A stretch of DNA of 64,000 bases from Ooceraea biroi (Eukaryota > Arthropoda > Insecta > Hymenoptera > Formicidae): assembly GCF_003672135.1 (NCBI RefSeq), contig NC_039507.1:1426001-1490000 (forward strand), written 5' to 3'. How positions within the stretch are numbered: the first letter of the stretch is position 1; each line of letters begins with the position of its first letter. Below are positions 1 through 12,200 of this stretch, piece by piece. The translations under genes and the position numbers were made by a program. Under the pieces are notes generated by a model. It ran no database searches. It saw only the letters and a list, made by a program, of their open reading frames with translations, and had not been told where the DNA came from.

Positions 1-1775
1 AATGGCCACCCTTGCTATACGCTGTTGCATTTCTACATACTGTAGTACAGGAGAGGAGAAAATTTGGACCGCTTGGCTGGAATGTACCTTATGAATTTAA
101 TCAAGCAGATTTCGCAGCATCGGTGCAATTTATACAAAACCATTTAGACGATATGGATCCGAAGAAGGGCATTTCTTGGCCGACTGTTTGCTACATGCTT
201 GGAGAGGTCTTAATCTATAATATTACTTCATTTTATATGTTCATGTGTTTATCCCACTTCATAAATGTTTCTCAATGTAGGTTCAATACGGTGGTAGGGT
301 TACGGATGATTTCGACAAACGTTTATTAACAACTTTCACACATGTCTGGTTCTGCGACGTACTATTACGACCAGGGTTTGAATTTTATCAAGGATACAGA
401 GTGCCACAAACAAGAAATCTTCAGGGATACGTAGATTATATTGACGGTTTAGAAGCTACCGACACCCCGGAAGTCTTTGGATTACATCCAAACGCCGACA
501 TTACTTATCAGATCAACACGGCGAAAGGAATACTTGATACGATTCTCAATGTACAGCCAAAAGAGGGTGGCGCACAGGGTGGCGAAACTAGAGAGACCGT
601 TGTATATAAATTAGCGAATGATATGCTGTCTAAATTACCCAAACAATACATTTCTTTCGAAGTGAAGGAAGCACTTCAAAGAATGGGACCGTTACTGCCG
701 ATGAACATATTTTTAAGGCAAGAAATAGACCGGTGAGCGTTTCTCTTTATCTGTTGCATATAGTAATGAACTAGACATGCTGCTTAGAAAATATTTTTAT
801 CTACTTGCTCTATAATTAATAATTTTTACAATTTATAATAAAGCATTTATTATAATAGTAATAAAAATTTAAGAAAGTATTCCTTTTCATAATGACGAGT
901 TTTTCAGTATTTCGAGGGTTATTAAAGAAGTACGAAGCACTCTAACGGATTTGAAACTAGCTATCGACGGTACTATTGTGATGAGCCAAGGTTTACGAAA
1001 ATCGTTAGATGCAATGTACGACGCACGCGTACCAGAAAAATGGTTGAAAATATCGTGGGAGTCAGCGACTTTGGGCTTTTGGTACACAGAGCTTTTGGAA
1101 AGGGACTATCAGTTCAGACAGTGGTGCGCTCATGACCGTCCGAAAGTATTTTGGATGACTGGATTTTTTAATCCACAGGGATTTTTAACAGCAATGAGAC
1201 AGGTGAGAAATCATGCTAATGAAAAATTAACGAATATACTTACATATATTTAAAAATTGATATTCAATTAATCGAGAGATTTTAAAAGATAAAAGTAGTT
1301 ATGCAAGAGAGAACAATAACTAACAGCTATCAGAAATTTCGTGGTTCTTTTTTAATCTTTCAACTAGATTAAAATACAATAATTTTAGGAAGTGACTAGA
1401 GCGCACAAGGGTTGGGCTTTAGATTCCGTGGTCTTGCAAAATGTAACCACACGCTTTAATAAAGAGGACATTAAAAGTCAACCACAAGAAGGAGTTTATG
1501 TTCATGGTTTGTTTCTGGAAGGTGCATCGCTCGATCGGAAAGCGGGGAAACTCGTTGAGAGTAGGCCGAAAGTTCTCTATGAACAAATGCCGGTTATTTA
1601 TATTTTCGCAATAAATACCACCGCCGGCAAAGATCCGAAATTATACGAATGTCCTATATATAGAAAACCTCAGAGAACGGATGCGAAATATATAGGCTCA
1701 ATTGATTTCGAAACAGATTATAATCCCCGACACTGGACTCTCCGAGGTGTAGCTTTATTATGTGATATTAAATAA
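1..1775 (+). CDS. Axonemal dynein heavy chain, outer-arm gamma type (DNAH5/DNAH8/kl-3-like), C-terminal end, partial
   Basis: The 3' end of a dynein heavy chain, the motor ATPase that bends cilia and sperm tails. Visible coding exons are 3-206, 281-732, 908-1202 and 1389-1775. All have GT/AG borders, and together they give 446 codons in one frame, including the stop. The frame starts before the window, so the motor ring and stalk are missing. What is seen is the end of the AAA6/C-terminal region: 'RRKFGPLGWN', 'YEFNQADF', then 'WMTGFFNPQGFLTAMRQ', 'ESRPKVLYEQMPVIYIFAIN', and a final 'GVALLCDIK'. That ending, as I recall the family, fits the DNAH5/DNAH8 (fly kl-3) group better than inner-arm chains; this subgroup call is from memory. 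A candidate AATAAA signal lies at 1863-1868. The next gene is convergent. No frameshift or internal stop is seen. Confidence 0.94.
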
Positions 1776-2969
1776 ATAATTAAATAACAAGTGATAATCA
1801 AAGATTACTCATATTAGATTTAGCAACAAGTTTTCCAAGTTTGCTCCTTTTTCGAAGAAAACAATAAACATAATGTAGAATTATGAATGTCGGAGCGATT
1901 GATCTACTGTTAGATGAGATCACGAGTAAAAGATTGAAAGAGAGAGAAAGAGTGAGTGCCGAAACGATTGATCTAATTGTGTGAAGCGGTGGGTGACTTA
2001 TTTATGATTGGTTTGTGATTTTAGCAGCATCGTGTAAAAAGTTAAACATTATGTAAGAAGCATCATATAAAGAGCTAAGCTGGCAAACGCAATGTATGAA
2101 AGCGAATGTAATACATGAAAATGAATGCGGTGTATGAAAGTAAATGCGACGTGTGACAAAAGAAAACGAGATGTGCAATTTTTGAGAATAGTAAGGATAC
2201 ATCTTTAAAAGAACGAACTTTTGAGAATAAGTGATATGTCCTGAAAATTTATCAACTTTTTTTTTAGTTAATAAGTATTAATAAATAAAAACTACGTACA
2301 ATATTCTATATACAGAAAATATAATATCAATGATTATCTCAAAACTTTTAAGCTTTTAATGTTAGGAATTGGTAAATAAAAATGACAAATATAGATGTTG
2401 ATCAATAAAAAAGGTTTGATATTTTATATTACTATATTTTAACATTTATTCATCACATTTTAATGTGTTACAAATTAATTTCAGTCCATTTTATGAAATA
2501 ATCACCAATTCTTATATGCATTACAAAATCATAAAAAGAAATAAATTTCTTAACTATAGTATAAAAAAATATATTTGACAGGAAAGTATTTTCTCTGTTC
2601 CTTTACAATAAATTCTTATAAAAATTAATATTCTCTCCATAATAGTAAAATTTATATTATACACACAAAATAAACTTAATGTTTCAAAATACACTAGCAT
2701 ATTATTTTTGGTGATTTTGTGCATGTGATGTAAGTATTATTATCAAAATTGAAGATAACAATTAATAATATATAATCTATAAATTAATAAACTAAATGCA
2801 AAATTTTTCCAAAAATAAAGTGGCGCGAAAAATTAAGAAAAATGTTTGTTAATACTTTTATTAATGATAAAACTCATAACTCAAAACAGATATAAAATAA
2901 AATTAACTTTATCTTATACTTGACTGTGTGTTGTAACAAATTCTACTGTACTTTATTTTAGCACATATT
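1776..2969. other. AT-rich intergenic spacer between convergent genes
   Basis: Lies between the dynein stop and the stop of the dsRNA-binding protein gene on the other strand. It holds the dynein 3' end (AATAAA at 1863-1868) and, for the minus-strand gene, TTTATT (AATAAA on that strand) at 2857-2862. A short imperfect repeat of 'gtatgaaag..aatg' type lies at about 2090-2150. No further gene is supported. Confidence 0.6.
2857..2862 (-). promoter_or_regulatory. Candidate poly(A) signal of the dsRNA-binding protein gene
   Basis: TTTATT on the plus strand, i.e. AATAAA on the gene strand, about 110 bases after its stop codon. An alternative copy at 2952-2957 sits only about 13 bases past the stop, which seems too close. 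Confidence 0.35.
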
Positions 2970-4065
2970 CTATGATAATAGCAATTTGATGGAATTTATC
3001 ATCAGCAAAATAGCTTGCCAAGAAGCTAGTTGTTCTGTTGCACCTGCACCAATGTGAGTAATAACAGGACATGTGTCGAGTTGTATTGCTTTCATAAAAT
3101 AATGATTATTTGCATTTAAATTCCTCATATTGATCGTTATATTTAAGTCTGTTAATAAAGTCTCTAACATAAATAATATTTCCGTTATCAATTCATTAGT
3201 TACATGTCGCTCCGATTTATTAGAATTTTCAATGATACAATCCAATTCCTTCAATATTTCGTTTCGTTTATCAATTTCGAGGGAATCTTTCCACTTTACA
3301 TGATATTCAGATAATTTAATGCCCAAGTTAATCTTTTTTGGCTTAATAGATTGGTAATACCGTTTTGCATTTTCATTTGCTTCTGTATGGTCAGTTTCAA
3401 CGGATAAAAGTTCATTCTCATTTGCAGACGTGTCATTTAACCCATCTACGAGTTCTTGTATTTTGTCTATCATTTTTCTTGCAGCCTCGTGTTTTGCTTG
3501 TTTCTTTGTCGTTGACACTCCATCTTCCGTAAAACTGGATACTTTACATCGAATAGTAAAAATTCTAGCATGTGGTGGCCCAACATCTGAGATAGGAATA
3601 TATATTGGTTCTTCTAAATTATTATCGGCACAGAGATCCTAAAAGAATACAATAATGAATAATCTCATAAAATTGTATACGACTATAATAATTATGTCTA
3701 TAGACTATAATAATAACCTGTAATTCGCCTATAGCGTTAAAAAAGGGTGCATTTACAGCTCGCATCTTTGGTGGCAATGGAGTGGTATGGAATGGTGATT
3801 TTGAGGGAGATTCCGGTGCACTGGCAGCTGGTAGCTGCGGATAATTTCTATGTACGGCAATTTCCGTTAGCATAGCTTTGGCAGCTTCATGCTTAGCATC
3901 CTTTTTACAGCGGCCTGTGCCACTCGCAATGAGGCCATCACATGTAACTTGATACGTAAAAGTATTCAAGTGACGACCTCCACCATCATGTATCAACTCG
4001 TAGTCAGGAATCATCCCTTGTTTCACCATCATCTCTTGAAGAATGGAAACCGGTGTCTTGTTCAT
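2970..4065 (-). CDS. Three-domain double-stranded RNA-binding protein (Loquacious/R2D2/TARBP2/PRKRA family)
   Basis: Two coding exons, 4065-3718 and 3638-2970, joined in phase 0 across a 79-base intron; 338 residues. Residues about 3-72 form a dsRBD opening 'KTPVSILQEMMVKQGMIPDYEL' and ending 'GTGRCKKDAKHEAA', with the KKxAK motif that contacts the dsRNA phosphate backbone. Residues about 109-182 form a second dsRBD ('NAIGELQDLC', 'GPPHARIFTIRC', 'TTKKQAKHEAA'). Residues about 263-338 resemble the third, protein-binding dsRBD ('LDTCPVITHIGAGAT') but lack the KKxAK motif, as in the Dicer-binding domain of this family. Such proteins partner Dicer and help load small RNAs into Argonaute, so a cytoplasmic siRNA/miRNA role is inferred. 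The length is near fly R2D2 (311 residues), but the opening motif and second domain look more Loquacious/TARBP2-like, so no symbol is given. The start is the first ATG of an exon open from there. Confidence 0.92.
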
Positions 4066-5507
4066 GTTTTATGTGGCTTTCTTAACCTAAATGATACTCT
4101 GTACCAAAAGCTGTGCTTGCATACAATATATTCATCAGTCGCCAGACCACTGTAAAATCATGACAGTAATATTACGTAACCGCAATTTGCATGATACATA
4201 AGCAGCACACATGAGTAAAACTGACTTCAACACATTTGTGGCACTGCAGATAGCAGAAACTATTGTTACCTAATAATTTACAGTGCACACCTACAGAAAA
4301 AATGCAATTCGCATTTAATATTTGTGAAAAATAATCCGATATTAATCGATATTGTTTAACTGCAACTTCATATATTTACACTTTACATGTTTTCTATTGT
4401 TTTTCCTCCAAGTATGCATAGACTTTTATTTCATCTCATGTAAAACGTGCAAAAGAATACATAGAATTCTTGAGTTTAGTGCACTGTTATAATTTGAGTT
4501 TATTGCATAAACAAAGTGTCAATATCACCTTATTTGCGCATTATTATTATAAGCGTACATAAAAGGTCATGTAAGATAAACAAAATGACCTTGCTAGTAG
4601 GATCGTTGAACAAATCTTTATATTTTTCATTCTGCATTATCAAAATTGAAATTTTCGTTCCGTCGGAAACGAAATCTGGTATAGAATTCAGTCTTTTCTG
4701 TTACTTTACCTGAATTAAGACTAATCAGCTGTCTAACCTCGTTCGCTTTTTGAAAATGCACTTATCAACTAAACTTCCAGATGTTGGAAAACGGAGAATC
4801 CTATTCCTATTCGCCGATAACTTGAATATCAAAACTTAGATCTGCTTCGCCGAAAAACAAGCGAAAAGCAATACGGGTTTCCATGTAGCGACAAAATACG
4901 GTTCTCTAGAGCTGCGTCCCGATATTCACTGCCAATAGTCCAGTACTGAAAATCTATAGTTTAAATTATGTCACTTATATTTTAAAAATATATCAAATTA
5001 TTTAAATATTCCTTGCGATAAATATAATAAATGTATAACTAAATGGAAAAAAGATTATCTAGATTAGCACGGTTAATGATTAACAAATAGCAGGTTACTT
5101 GCGCTTATAACTGAATTCTGATTGGCCAGTGGATTCGCGTGTAGCTCCAGTAAATGTACCAATTGCAATGTACGAAATAATGGCTATGTTTCAATGAAAA
5201 ATTTATGAATAATTGTATTATCTCTTTTGTTCAATTATATTTGAAAATCATAAGTTCATGAATTCTGGATGAATTTGAATACAGAGCGTGACACATAAAA
5301 GTTCACAGACTTAAAACAGAGAGGTTAAATACCATAACCTTAAAAAAAGTGATCAGATTTAAGATGTGTCACAGTATTTTGTATTATTCATGAATACAAT
5401 TAAAGTGAAAACTAAATAAATATCCGAATATTTGGATAATATTGGAGATATATTGAAGATATAAAATTACTATATATTGTTACCATTTAAAGTAACATTT
5501 GTGAAAA
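4066..5507. other. Shared upstream region of two divergent genes
   Basis: 1.4 kb between the start codons of the dsRNA-binding protein gene (leftward) and the mitochondrial recycling factor gene (rightward). It should hold both promoters and 5' leaders. An imperfect palindrome centred on about 4662 (TTTCGTTCCG against CGGAAACGAAA) is the only structured element noticed. Only short AT-rich open frames occur, and none looks coding. Whether it acts as one bidirectional promoter cannot be told from sequence. Confidence 0.55.
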
Positions 5508-6537
5508 ATGATGGGAAGCATCCGTTTCTGTGCTAATACCCAATTAAGAAATACAGTCATTTCAACATTAAAACCAATGAGAAACCATTCACATTGTTGT
5601 TCATTGAATAGAAAGATATATTATCTTCAAAGCCAGCAAAGAGTACCACAAGTCAATCAGCACTCTGACATTTTACTGTACAATACTAAAGTGGCCAATG
5701 AAAGAAATTTTTCTATGACCTGTGTATTAGCAAAAAGCAAAGATCGTGGTAAAGATAAAAAGAAACAGAAAACACAGCATATTGATTATAATGAAATGGG
5801 ACAAGTGGTTAACGTCGATAACATAACTTCTCAATTTGAGAAAGCAATTGAAGGCCTGAAAAATGATTTCGTCAAGTATTTGTCAGTAAGATCAGCAGTG
5901 GGTGCTATTGAGGAATTGACTGTAAAATTTGAGGACAAGAATTATACGTTACAGGAGCTTGCACAGATTAGTCGTAAACCAAAATTGATTGTGCTGGATG
6001 TATCGACATTTCCACAAACTATACCAGAAATACTGAAAAGCTTGCTGAACAATCAGATGAAATTAAATCCACAACAAGATGGAACCACAATTTATCTTCC
6101 TATCCCTAAGTAAGTTTTAAATATTACTAGCTTATTGAAAATACTTTTAAGCTTATTGTGACTTTCAACTAAGCATGCTAAATATAAAATATTTAGCTTT
6201 ATGCTTCAAAAGATCAAATACAATTATTCTAAATTATTAAGATATTAATAGTAATTATTAAAGTAAACTATTTATCAACATTTATATTAATAGGGTAACA
6301 AAGGAACATAGAGAAACCTTATTTAAAAACGCAAAAAGCTTTTACGTGAAGTGCTGCGACAATATTAGAGACATACGTAACAAGGAAATTAAGGTAGTGA
6401 AACGTAAGGAAGGATTAGCCAAAGATGTGGCATTTAGAATAGAAAACAACATAGATGGTCTTAGTCGTCAATATATGGCTACAGCTGAACAGATGCTGGA
6501 AACCAAACAGAAAGATTTGTTCGGTGATTCTGACTAA
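5508..6537 (+). CDS. MRRF: Ribosome-recycling factor, mitochondrial
   Basis: Exons 5508-6109 and 6294-6537, joined within a Lys codon (AA|G) across a 184-base intron with a GTAAGT donor; 281 residues. The protein splits mitochondrial ribosomes from mRNA after termination, together with the mitochondrial EF-G2. The first ~75 residues are basic and poor in acidic residues, as expected of a mitochondrial targeting sequence. The RRF domain covers about residues 105-281. It holds the family signature 'LNPQQDGTTIYLPIPKVTKEH' in the hinge between domains I and II, preceded by 'KPKLIVLDVSTFP', and ends with the long C-terminal helix ('RIENNIDGLSRQYMATAEQM'). Two adjacent ATG codons open the frame (5508 and 5511); the first is used. 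The next gene is convergent. Candidate AATAAA signals lie at 6619-6624 and 6638-6643. Confidence 0.95.
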
Positions 6538-6618
6538 ATGTTTTGGTTTTAATAATTTCCAATTTTAATATATTATTACATTTTTAACTGCTGTATGCAG
6601 ATAATGTACAAAGCAATT

Positions 6619-6643
6619 AATAAAAGCAAATTTAATTAATAAA
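6619..6643 (+). promoter_or_regulatory. Candidate poly(A) signals of the recycling factor gene
   Basis: Two AATAAA hexamers, at 6619-6624 and 6638-6643, about 80-105 bases after the stop codon and in AT-rich DNA. Confidence 0.5.
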
Positions 6644-6779
6644 TGGAAAAATACATGTGTACAATATTATACATGTTACTCTCTTTTTCATTACATCTGT
6701 ATTCCTTACTTACTAATATTTAAAGTAATTAATTAATAAAAGAATTAAAAATTAAATTGAGAAAAATTGACATAGAGCA

Positions 6780-6785
6780 TTTATT
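6780..6785 (-). promoter_or_regulatory. Candidate poly(A) signal of the aminotransferase gene
   Basis: Plus-strand TTTATT (AATAAA on the gene strand) about 225 bases past the stop codon; the AT-rich context makes chance occurrence likely. Confidence 0.3.
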
Positions 6786-7010
6786 AAATTATAATAAAAT
6801 ATATAATCTAATATTTTTTGTACAAAGTTAAAAGTCTTTTATATCTTTTCTAAAAAAAGATATTTGTATTAGATGTTTTATGTAATACATTTATATCTAA
6901 AATTATAATACACGTACAATACTCTTCTTTACTTTGTACATTTTATGTATTTTTATCGTGATCCTAAAATAGATAATAATATTATCATATATTCTTATTT
7001 TTTTAAATAT

Positions 7011-9241
7011 TCATGTCTTCGAGTCGTCTTTATTAATATCGTTTTCACTATCAATTTGATTCCTGACGTACGTTAAAAGCGCTTTACATAAAGTTTGCAA
7101 CGCGGTTTGCAGAACTTGCGTCGTATGAAAGCCTATGCTTAAACGTAAAAAGTTCTTTGCTTCATTCGTGTATGAGAACCGAGTACCTGGTATTGCTGAT
7201 ACTTTGTATTCCCTTTGACACCATTTGATGAATTTACTACCATCCATACCTTTTGAAACAAAATATATAATTTTATAAAGAAAATAAATTAATATATGAG
7301 TGTAGAACATAATAATGCAATTAAGAGACAACAATTTAAAACCTAGAATACATAATTATATTCTAAAATTTTAGTTTATAGTCAGATATTTTTTTTATTT
7401 ATTTGGATTACTGTTGCTAAAAATAAAAGTGATATATTACTTGTCGGAAGATGGATCCAAACGAAATAACCACCTCCTGGTCGTCGATATGAGCAGCAAC
7501 TTGGTAGAAATCGGTCTAAAGTTGTACAAACCACATCTAATCGTTCCTGTAAGTAAATCAAGTATCATTAAATCGATCATTAAAATCGCTATCAATCTTA
7601 TAATTTCTTAAATAAGTTTTTTTCTTAAGATTGATTGATAAAGATTGAGATATAGCACACCTTATAAATCTTTATAATTTTATCAAGATATTCATCCTCA
7701 ATATTCTCATGAAGCATGCTTGCGATCACACCAGAAACATAATGATTAACTCCACCGCCACTACACATTATGCCTCTACAAAAATATATTAAACTTAAAA
7801 AATAACACGTAATTAAGATTATAGAAAAGAGTTTTTGATTGATCAACTTATATTAATATATTAATAATCTTTATGGAAGATTATAATGTTTATCAGTTAA
7901 ATTCTTAAAATTAGAAAGTATTAGTAATAAATTATAAAACTAACTTAATAAAATGAGTTTTGTCTTCACAATAATTATTTTCTAAAAGAGAGATAAAATC
8001 TTGCATAACTTACGATTTCCTCACAATGTTGATAACGCGCGGACTGCATTCCATCCATCCAAAGCGAATTGCTGGAGAAAGGATTTTCGAGAACGAACAG
8101 TTTGACACAACATTTCCTCCTTTGTAATTTGGATCTTTTGGATCGTCATAAGAAAATAAGCGTCGTGGTGGAAGTCCTTCTCCATAATACAGTAAATTGT
8201 ACACGTCGTCGCAGACTACGAGTAGAGAATTGTTCCGTGCAATTTCCAGTAAACGTTTGCACTGATCTGTCGAAAATAACATTAATGAGATGGCATATTT
8301 CTTCGAATATGAAAGAACAGATTATGATCTTCTATACATTTTAGTCCTTTTATATTATTTTGAAAAATAAAATTATATGCTTTAATTATGAAATAGAATG
8401 AAGACTAGAAACGCATTTTCGTTTCGTAATTACAGAATGTAATATTACGATTATATAAAATGAAGAAAGTTCTGTTACATGTATAATATTTTGAATTACC
8501 AGGCGATAGAGTCATTCCAGTTGGATTGTGGAAAATTGGTATCGTATAAAACATCGCCCAAAATATTTTCTGATCGTTTAGAAGGAAGTTGCCTTTTTTC
8601 TTCTCCTCGACTACGATTTTTTCGAATGCATCTAGATCTACTACGTCATCCTTCATAGGCACTATACGGAATAATAAAAATGCAAGTAAATATATATTTA
8701 TGTAGATGACAAATTTAATAACACACCTGTGATTATCCTCATCAACGGAAATTGCTTAAAGGCGTCAAGAGCAATCATGTATGTAACTTCCTCTACGAAG
8801 ATAACACCATTCGGTGAAAGAATGGTATTCAGCAATAGTTGAAGACCATGCGATGCTCCGCACGTCAATATCAGATGTTCTCTCATTACGGAATAACCGT
8901 ATCGTCTATTTAAAAATTTAGCTAATTCATCACGACATTCCCAGAGACCCGCCGTAATACCATATTGAAAGAGATAATATTTTCCTTCTTTTTCTTCTTC
9001 TTCCTAGAACGGTATTTAATTCTACTAATGCGGATAATTATACGAATAACGATACGAATGAGGCAACAATTGATCTTACCAGTCTGTGTCGCGTAGATCT
9101 ATTCAACATTTCTGTACAGCATTTTAATAGGTCAGGTCCGGGTGCACCGACCGATAGGTTTATTGCCTCTTGATGGTAAACATTAAATATCGGATCGCCG
9201 TCAAACAAGTGTCTCAAATATGGATCATGAACGATGTCCAT
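7011..9241 (-). CDS. PLP-dependent class I/II aminotransferase (2-aminoadipate-transaminase / yeast YER152C-like)
   Basis: Seven coding exons: 9241-9080, 9003-8727, 8661-8500, 8266-8014, 7775-7661, 7546-7441 and 7249-7011. Every splice phase agrees, and the sum is 438 codons (437 residues). It is a fold-type-I enzyme that moves an amino group between an amino acid and a 2-oxo acid. Visible active-site parts are 'NPTG' at residues 192-195, 'DDVY' with Asp220 and Tyr223 for the PLP ring, 'SFSK' with the Schiff-base Lys261, 'PGGGYFVW' in the small domain, and 'LRLS' with Arg394 for the substrate carboxylate. All key residues are present, so it should be active; the substrate is not determined. 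The N-terminal 'INLSVGAPGPDLL' is typical of the YER152C/MocR-like branch. The start chosen is the ATG at 9241 in good context (ACCAAGATGG); the frame is open a little further upstream but has no ATG there. Confidence 0.92.
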
Positions 9242-12200
9242 CTTGGTATCTCGAGATGCGTAATTCGATGCGCCTAATTTTTCCAACAATGTACATAATG
9301 CATGGATTATTACATCATTTTACATATATTTAACTTTACATTACATGTTAGATAATTAACGCGAGATAAGAAGCAACGTTATACCGCTGCAATATCTAAA
9401 TGCAAATGAATGAACGTGCTTCTCTGAGGAACCTAACAATGAGATGTGTTACGTAGTGGTGTAAACTTCCTATTCCGTCATAAATTCTCTGACTAAGCTC
9501 TCTTGTTCGTCACGTGCATATAAATGTTTCGTAACTTTATTTTAAACAGAATTTCAGTTACGCAGTTCAAAATGTGATCGACGTCGCGTAAAATGTAACG
9601 TTAACGTACAGAAGTACGCCATCAAATTGATATCTAACATTTTCCGATAGCAGCGGCTTTACAGATAATGTGTTTCCGCAGACTGATAAAAAACTGTCGA
9701 TGAAAGACTGACGTAGACACGTTGTCTCTATATTTTATAGCATAATGATATAATTACCAATTACACACGCAGGATTCTCTGGATAAAATAATATACTTCA
9801 GTGATTCGTGTTTTTACTTTGTGTTTTTACTTCTATATGCTGAGCGAACGCTGAGGTCTCTTACGTAAATTATTGAGTTTAATTTGATTTAGCTTTCGCG
9901 TCGTCGATTGAGCAAGATGCAGCGTGTGGCGTGTTTTATCAAGCGCATGGAGGGAATGCACACTGTGTGGCTTCACTCGCGGTAAACGAGGACTAAAAAT
10001 ACCTCGGACACGGATCCGCGTTGTACGATTATTCACGAACGACTGACTGAGTGCACGAAATGAATCGGAGTATCAGATGTGTCGTAACGGAAACCGACAT
10101 TCGTTCCTGTGCACTCCCGTACGCTTGCACTTCGCACCAGTCGACTAAACGGCTTTCAAATGTAGCCGCTTTTCCTTCACGTATTACCTAGCGCGTACAA
10201 CACAGTTTTACTGCTTTCTTTAAATGTTATGGAATTGTTATACATTAATTAGAATAAACAACTAGCTGATAATTGCAACAGATGATGTAGCTTTCGATAA
10301 AGCATCTATTCTTATCTTTACTAAGAGTTATTTTGCTTGCTCATCTTATTTCGTAAGAGTTATGTGCGTTACACGAATGTAAACGATTCTCACAATCTCA
10401 CAAGCAAAGTATTCAAATTGTTGTTTATATACAAAGTTACCTTATGCAAATTTCCATCGGTGTACTGTAGAATAAGCGTACAGTAAGACGCATAGCACAG
10501 TACGCAGGAGAAACGTTATGTAGTTTTATGGAAAAGTTTTTGGCGCAGGTATATTTATTATATTTATTATTTGGATGAAGGAAGGGGTTCAAGAAATAAA
10601 GAACAAGTAATGAGAATGATCGCGTTCTTTATACAACAGTTTTTTATGGTATATAATGATACAATAAAGATCTATAAGTTCTATGTCCACAACCGAATGG
10701 CAAATGCAACTCCTCGCAATTACATAACGGTTTGTTTACACAATGTACAATCCCTAATTAACACGCTCAGTTGCAGTCCGATTTACATATACAAATCCGA
10801 ATGTGCGAGGGTGAAAAGTAGAAAGACGTTTTCTTGATCCGCTCTGAAGAAATCGCGTATCTTCCCTCGTGCAGCGCGAGCAACACGTCGTAGTAATTGA
10901 TATATTACAAAAAGACCTATCATATAATAATAATAATAATTAGTAAAACTTAACGCAATGTACAATGATACGTATTGGCTTACATCGTTATGGATAAGAT
11001 ATTGCACGACGTACTGTGAGATTGAAAATCTATGCGTATTACTTTCTCGCACGATAAACGTTGGGAAGATTTCAACAATTACTTTCAATTTTGTTTCAAT
11101 AGAAACGTTATTAAGAAAGGTAACGAGGCAGTACAAAATCTCGCGTTTACAAACATCTTAACGAAAGCAATTTCTTGTGTCTTACATGATTGAAAAACAT
11201 ATAGGTTTTCCTAAACATATATTCTCTATTCCACTATTTGTAAACCATTTATTCTAATGTTGTAAAAAGATAGCGATTAATCAAGTTCAAAGTTACTCAA
11301 TGGCCCGCAGAAAGAGTAACAGATGTATTCTGGATCTGAACATGTACAGATATATTCTGAACATTTTTTTTTCTTGTATTTTTACAGCAACTTTATTAGT
11401 GTAAAATTGTATTATAAAAATATTTGAGTGCTTCATAATATCAATAATTAAAAAATTTGGAAAGTATAACAATGTAATTTCTATAAAAAATATTAAAATC
11501 ACTTTTCTTTGAAATCAGAAAATTATCGTATCAATTGTATAACATTAATAAAAATAATATCAAAATTTGGAGAGTATAACAATATAATTTTTGTAAAAAA
11601 CATCGAAATCACTTTTCCCGAAATCAGAAATTGTCATATGAATTGTAACATATTAATATTGATCTCATATGTATACTGATCAAGTAAAAATATTACTACT
11701 GTTCTCATAACAGTAAGATCATCAATCTCGCGCACGCCTATGCTCATCTATAGCAAATGCAAGGCCCGTAGAGCAGAGTTTCCGTGAGATTTGTTAAATA
11801 CATACGAATCCATTCTGTCAGAAAATTTTGCCCTCCGTGTATATTCTCTCGTTGGTTTTTTTCCTGTACAACATGGCACGTCCTATCGTACTATTACATG
11901 ATGCGACTACATACGGATCGCCGTATTCGGGAGGCAAATGATTATCGATTTCGTTCAAGTACTCTCCGTCTTTTACGCACAAGAGGGGTTTCGTTTGCTA
12001 AGCTACTAGCTAAACTATATACAAATCGCGTTTCGTATATAAAAGTCGGAATAACTCGTTGATTCCCGGCCCGGGGCCAATATATTGATCCCATTACATA
12101 AGAAGAAGGATTCGCCGCGTCGAGTCTCTTCGTCTTTTCATACTTAAGTAGAATCGCGTTCGTCCGCGTCGCGATCAAGTCGGATCTCGACGCGAAGCGA

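Larger units (their letters stand above)
6538..7010. other. Intergenic spacer between convergent genes
   Basis: 473 bases of AT-rich DNA holding the 3' ends of two converging genes. The rightward gene has AATAAA at 6619-6643, and the leftward aminotransferase gene has a candidate AATAAA (plus-strand TTTATT) at 6780-6785. No gene seen. Confidence 0.55.
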
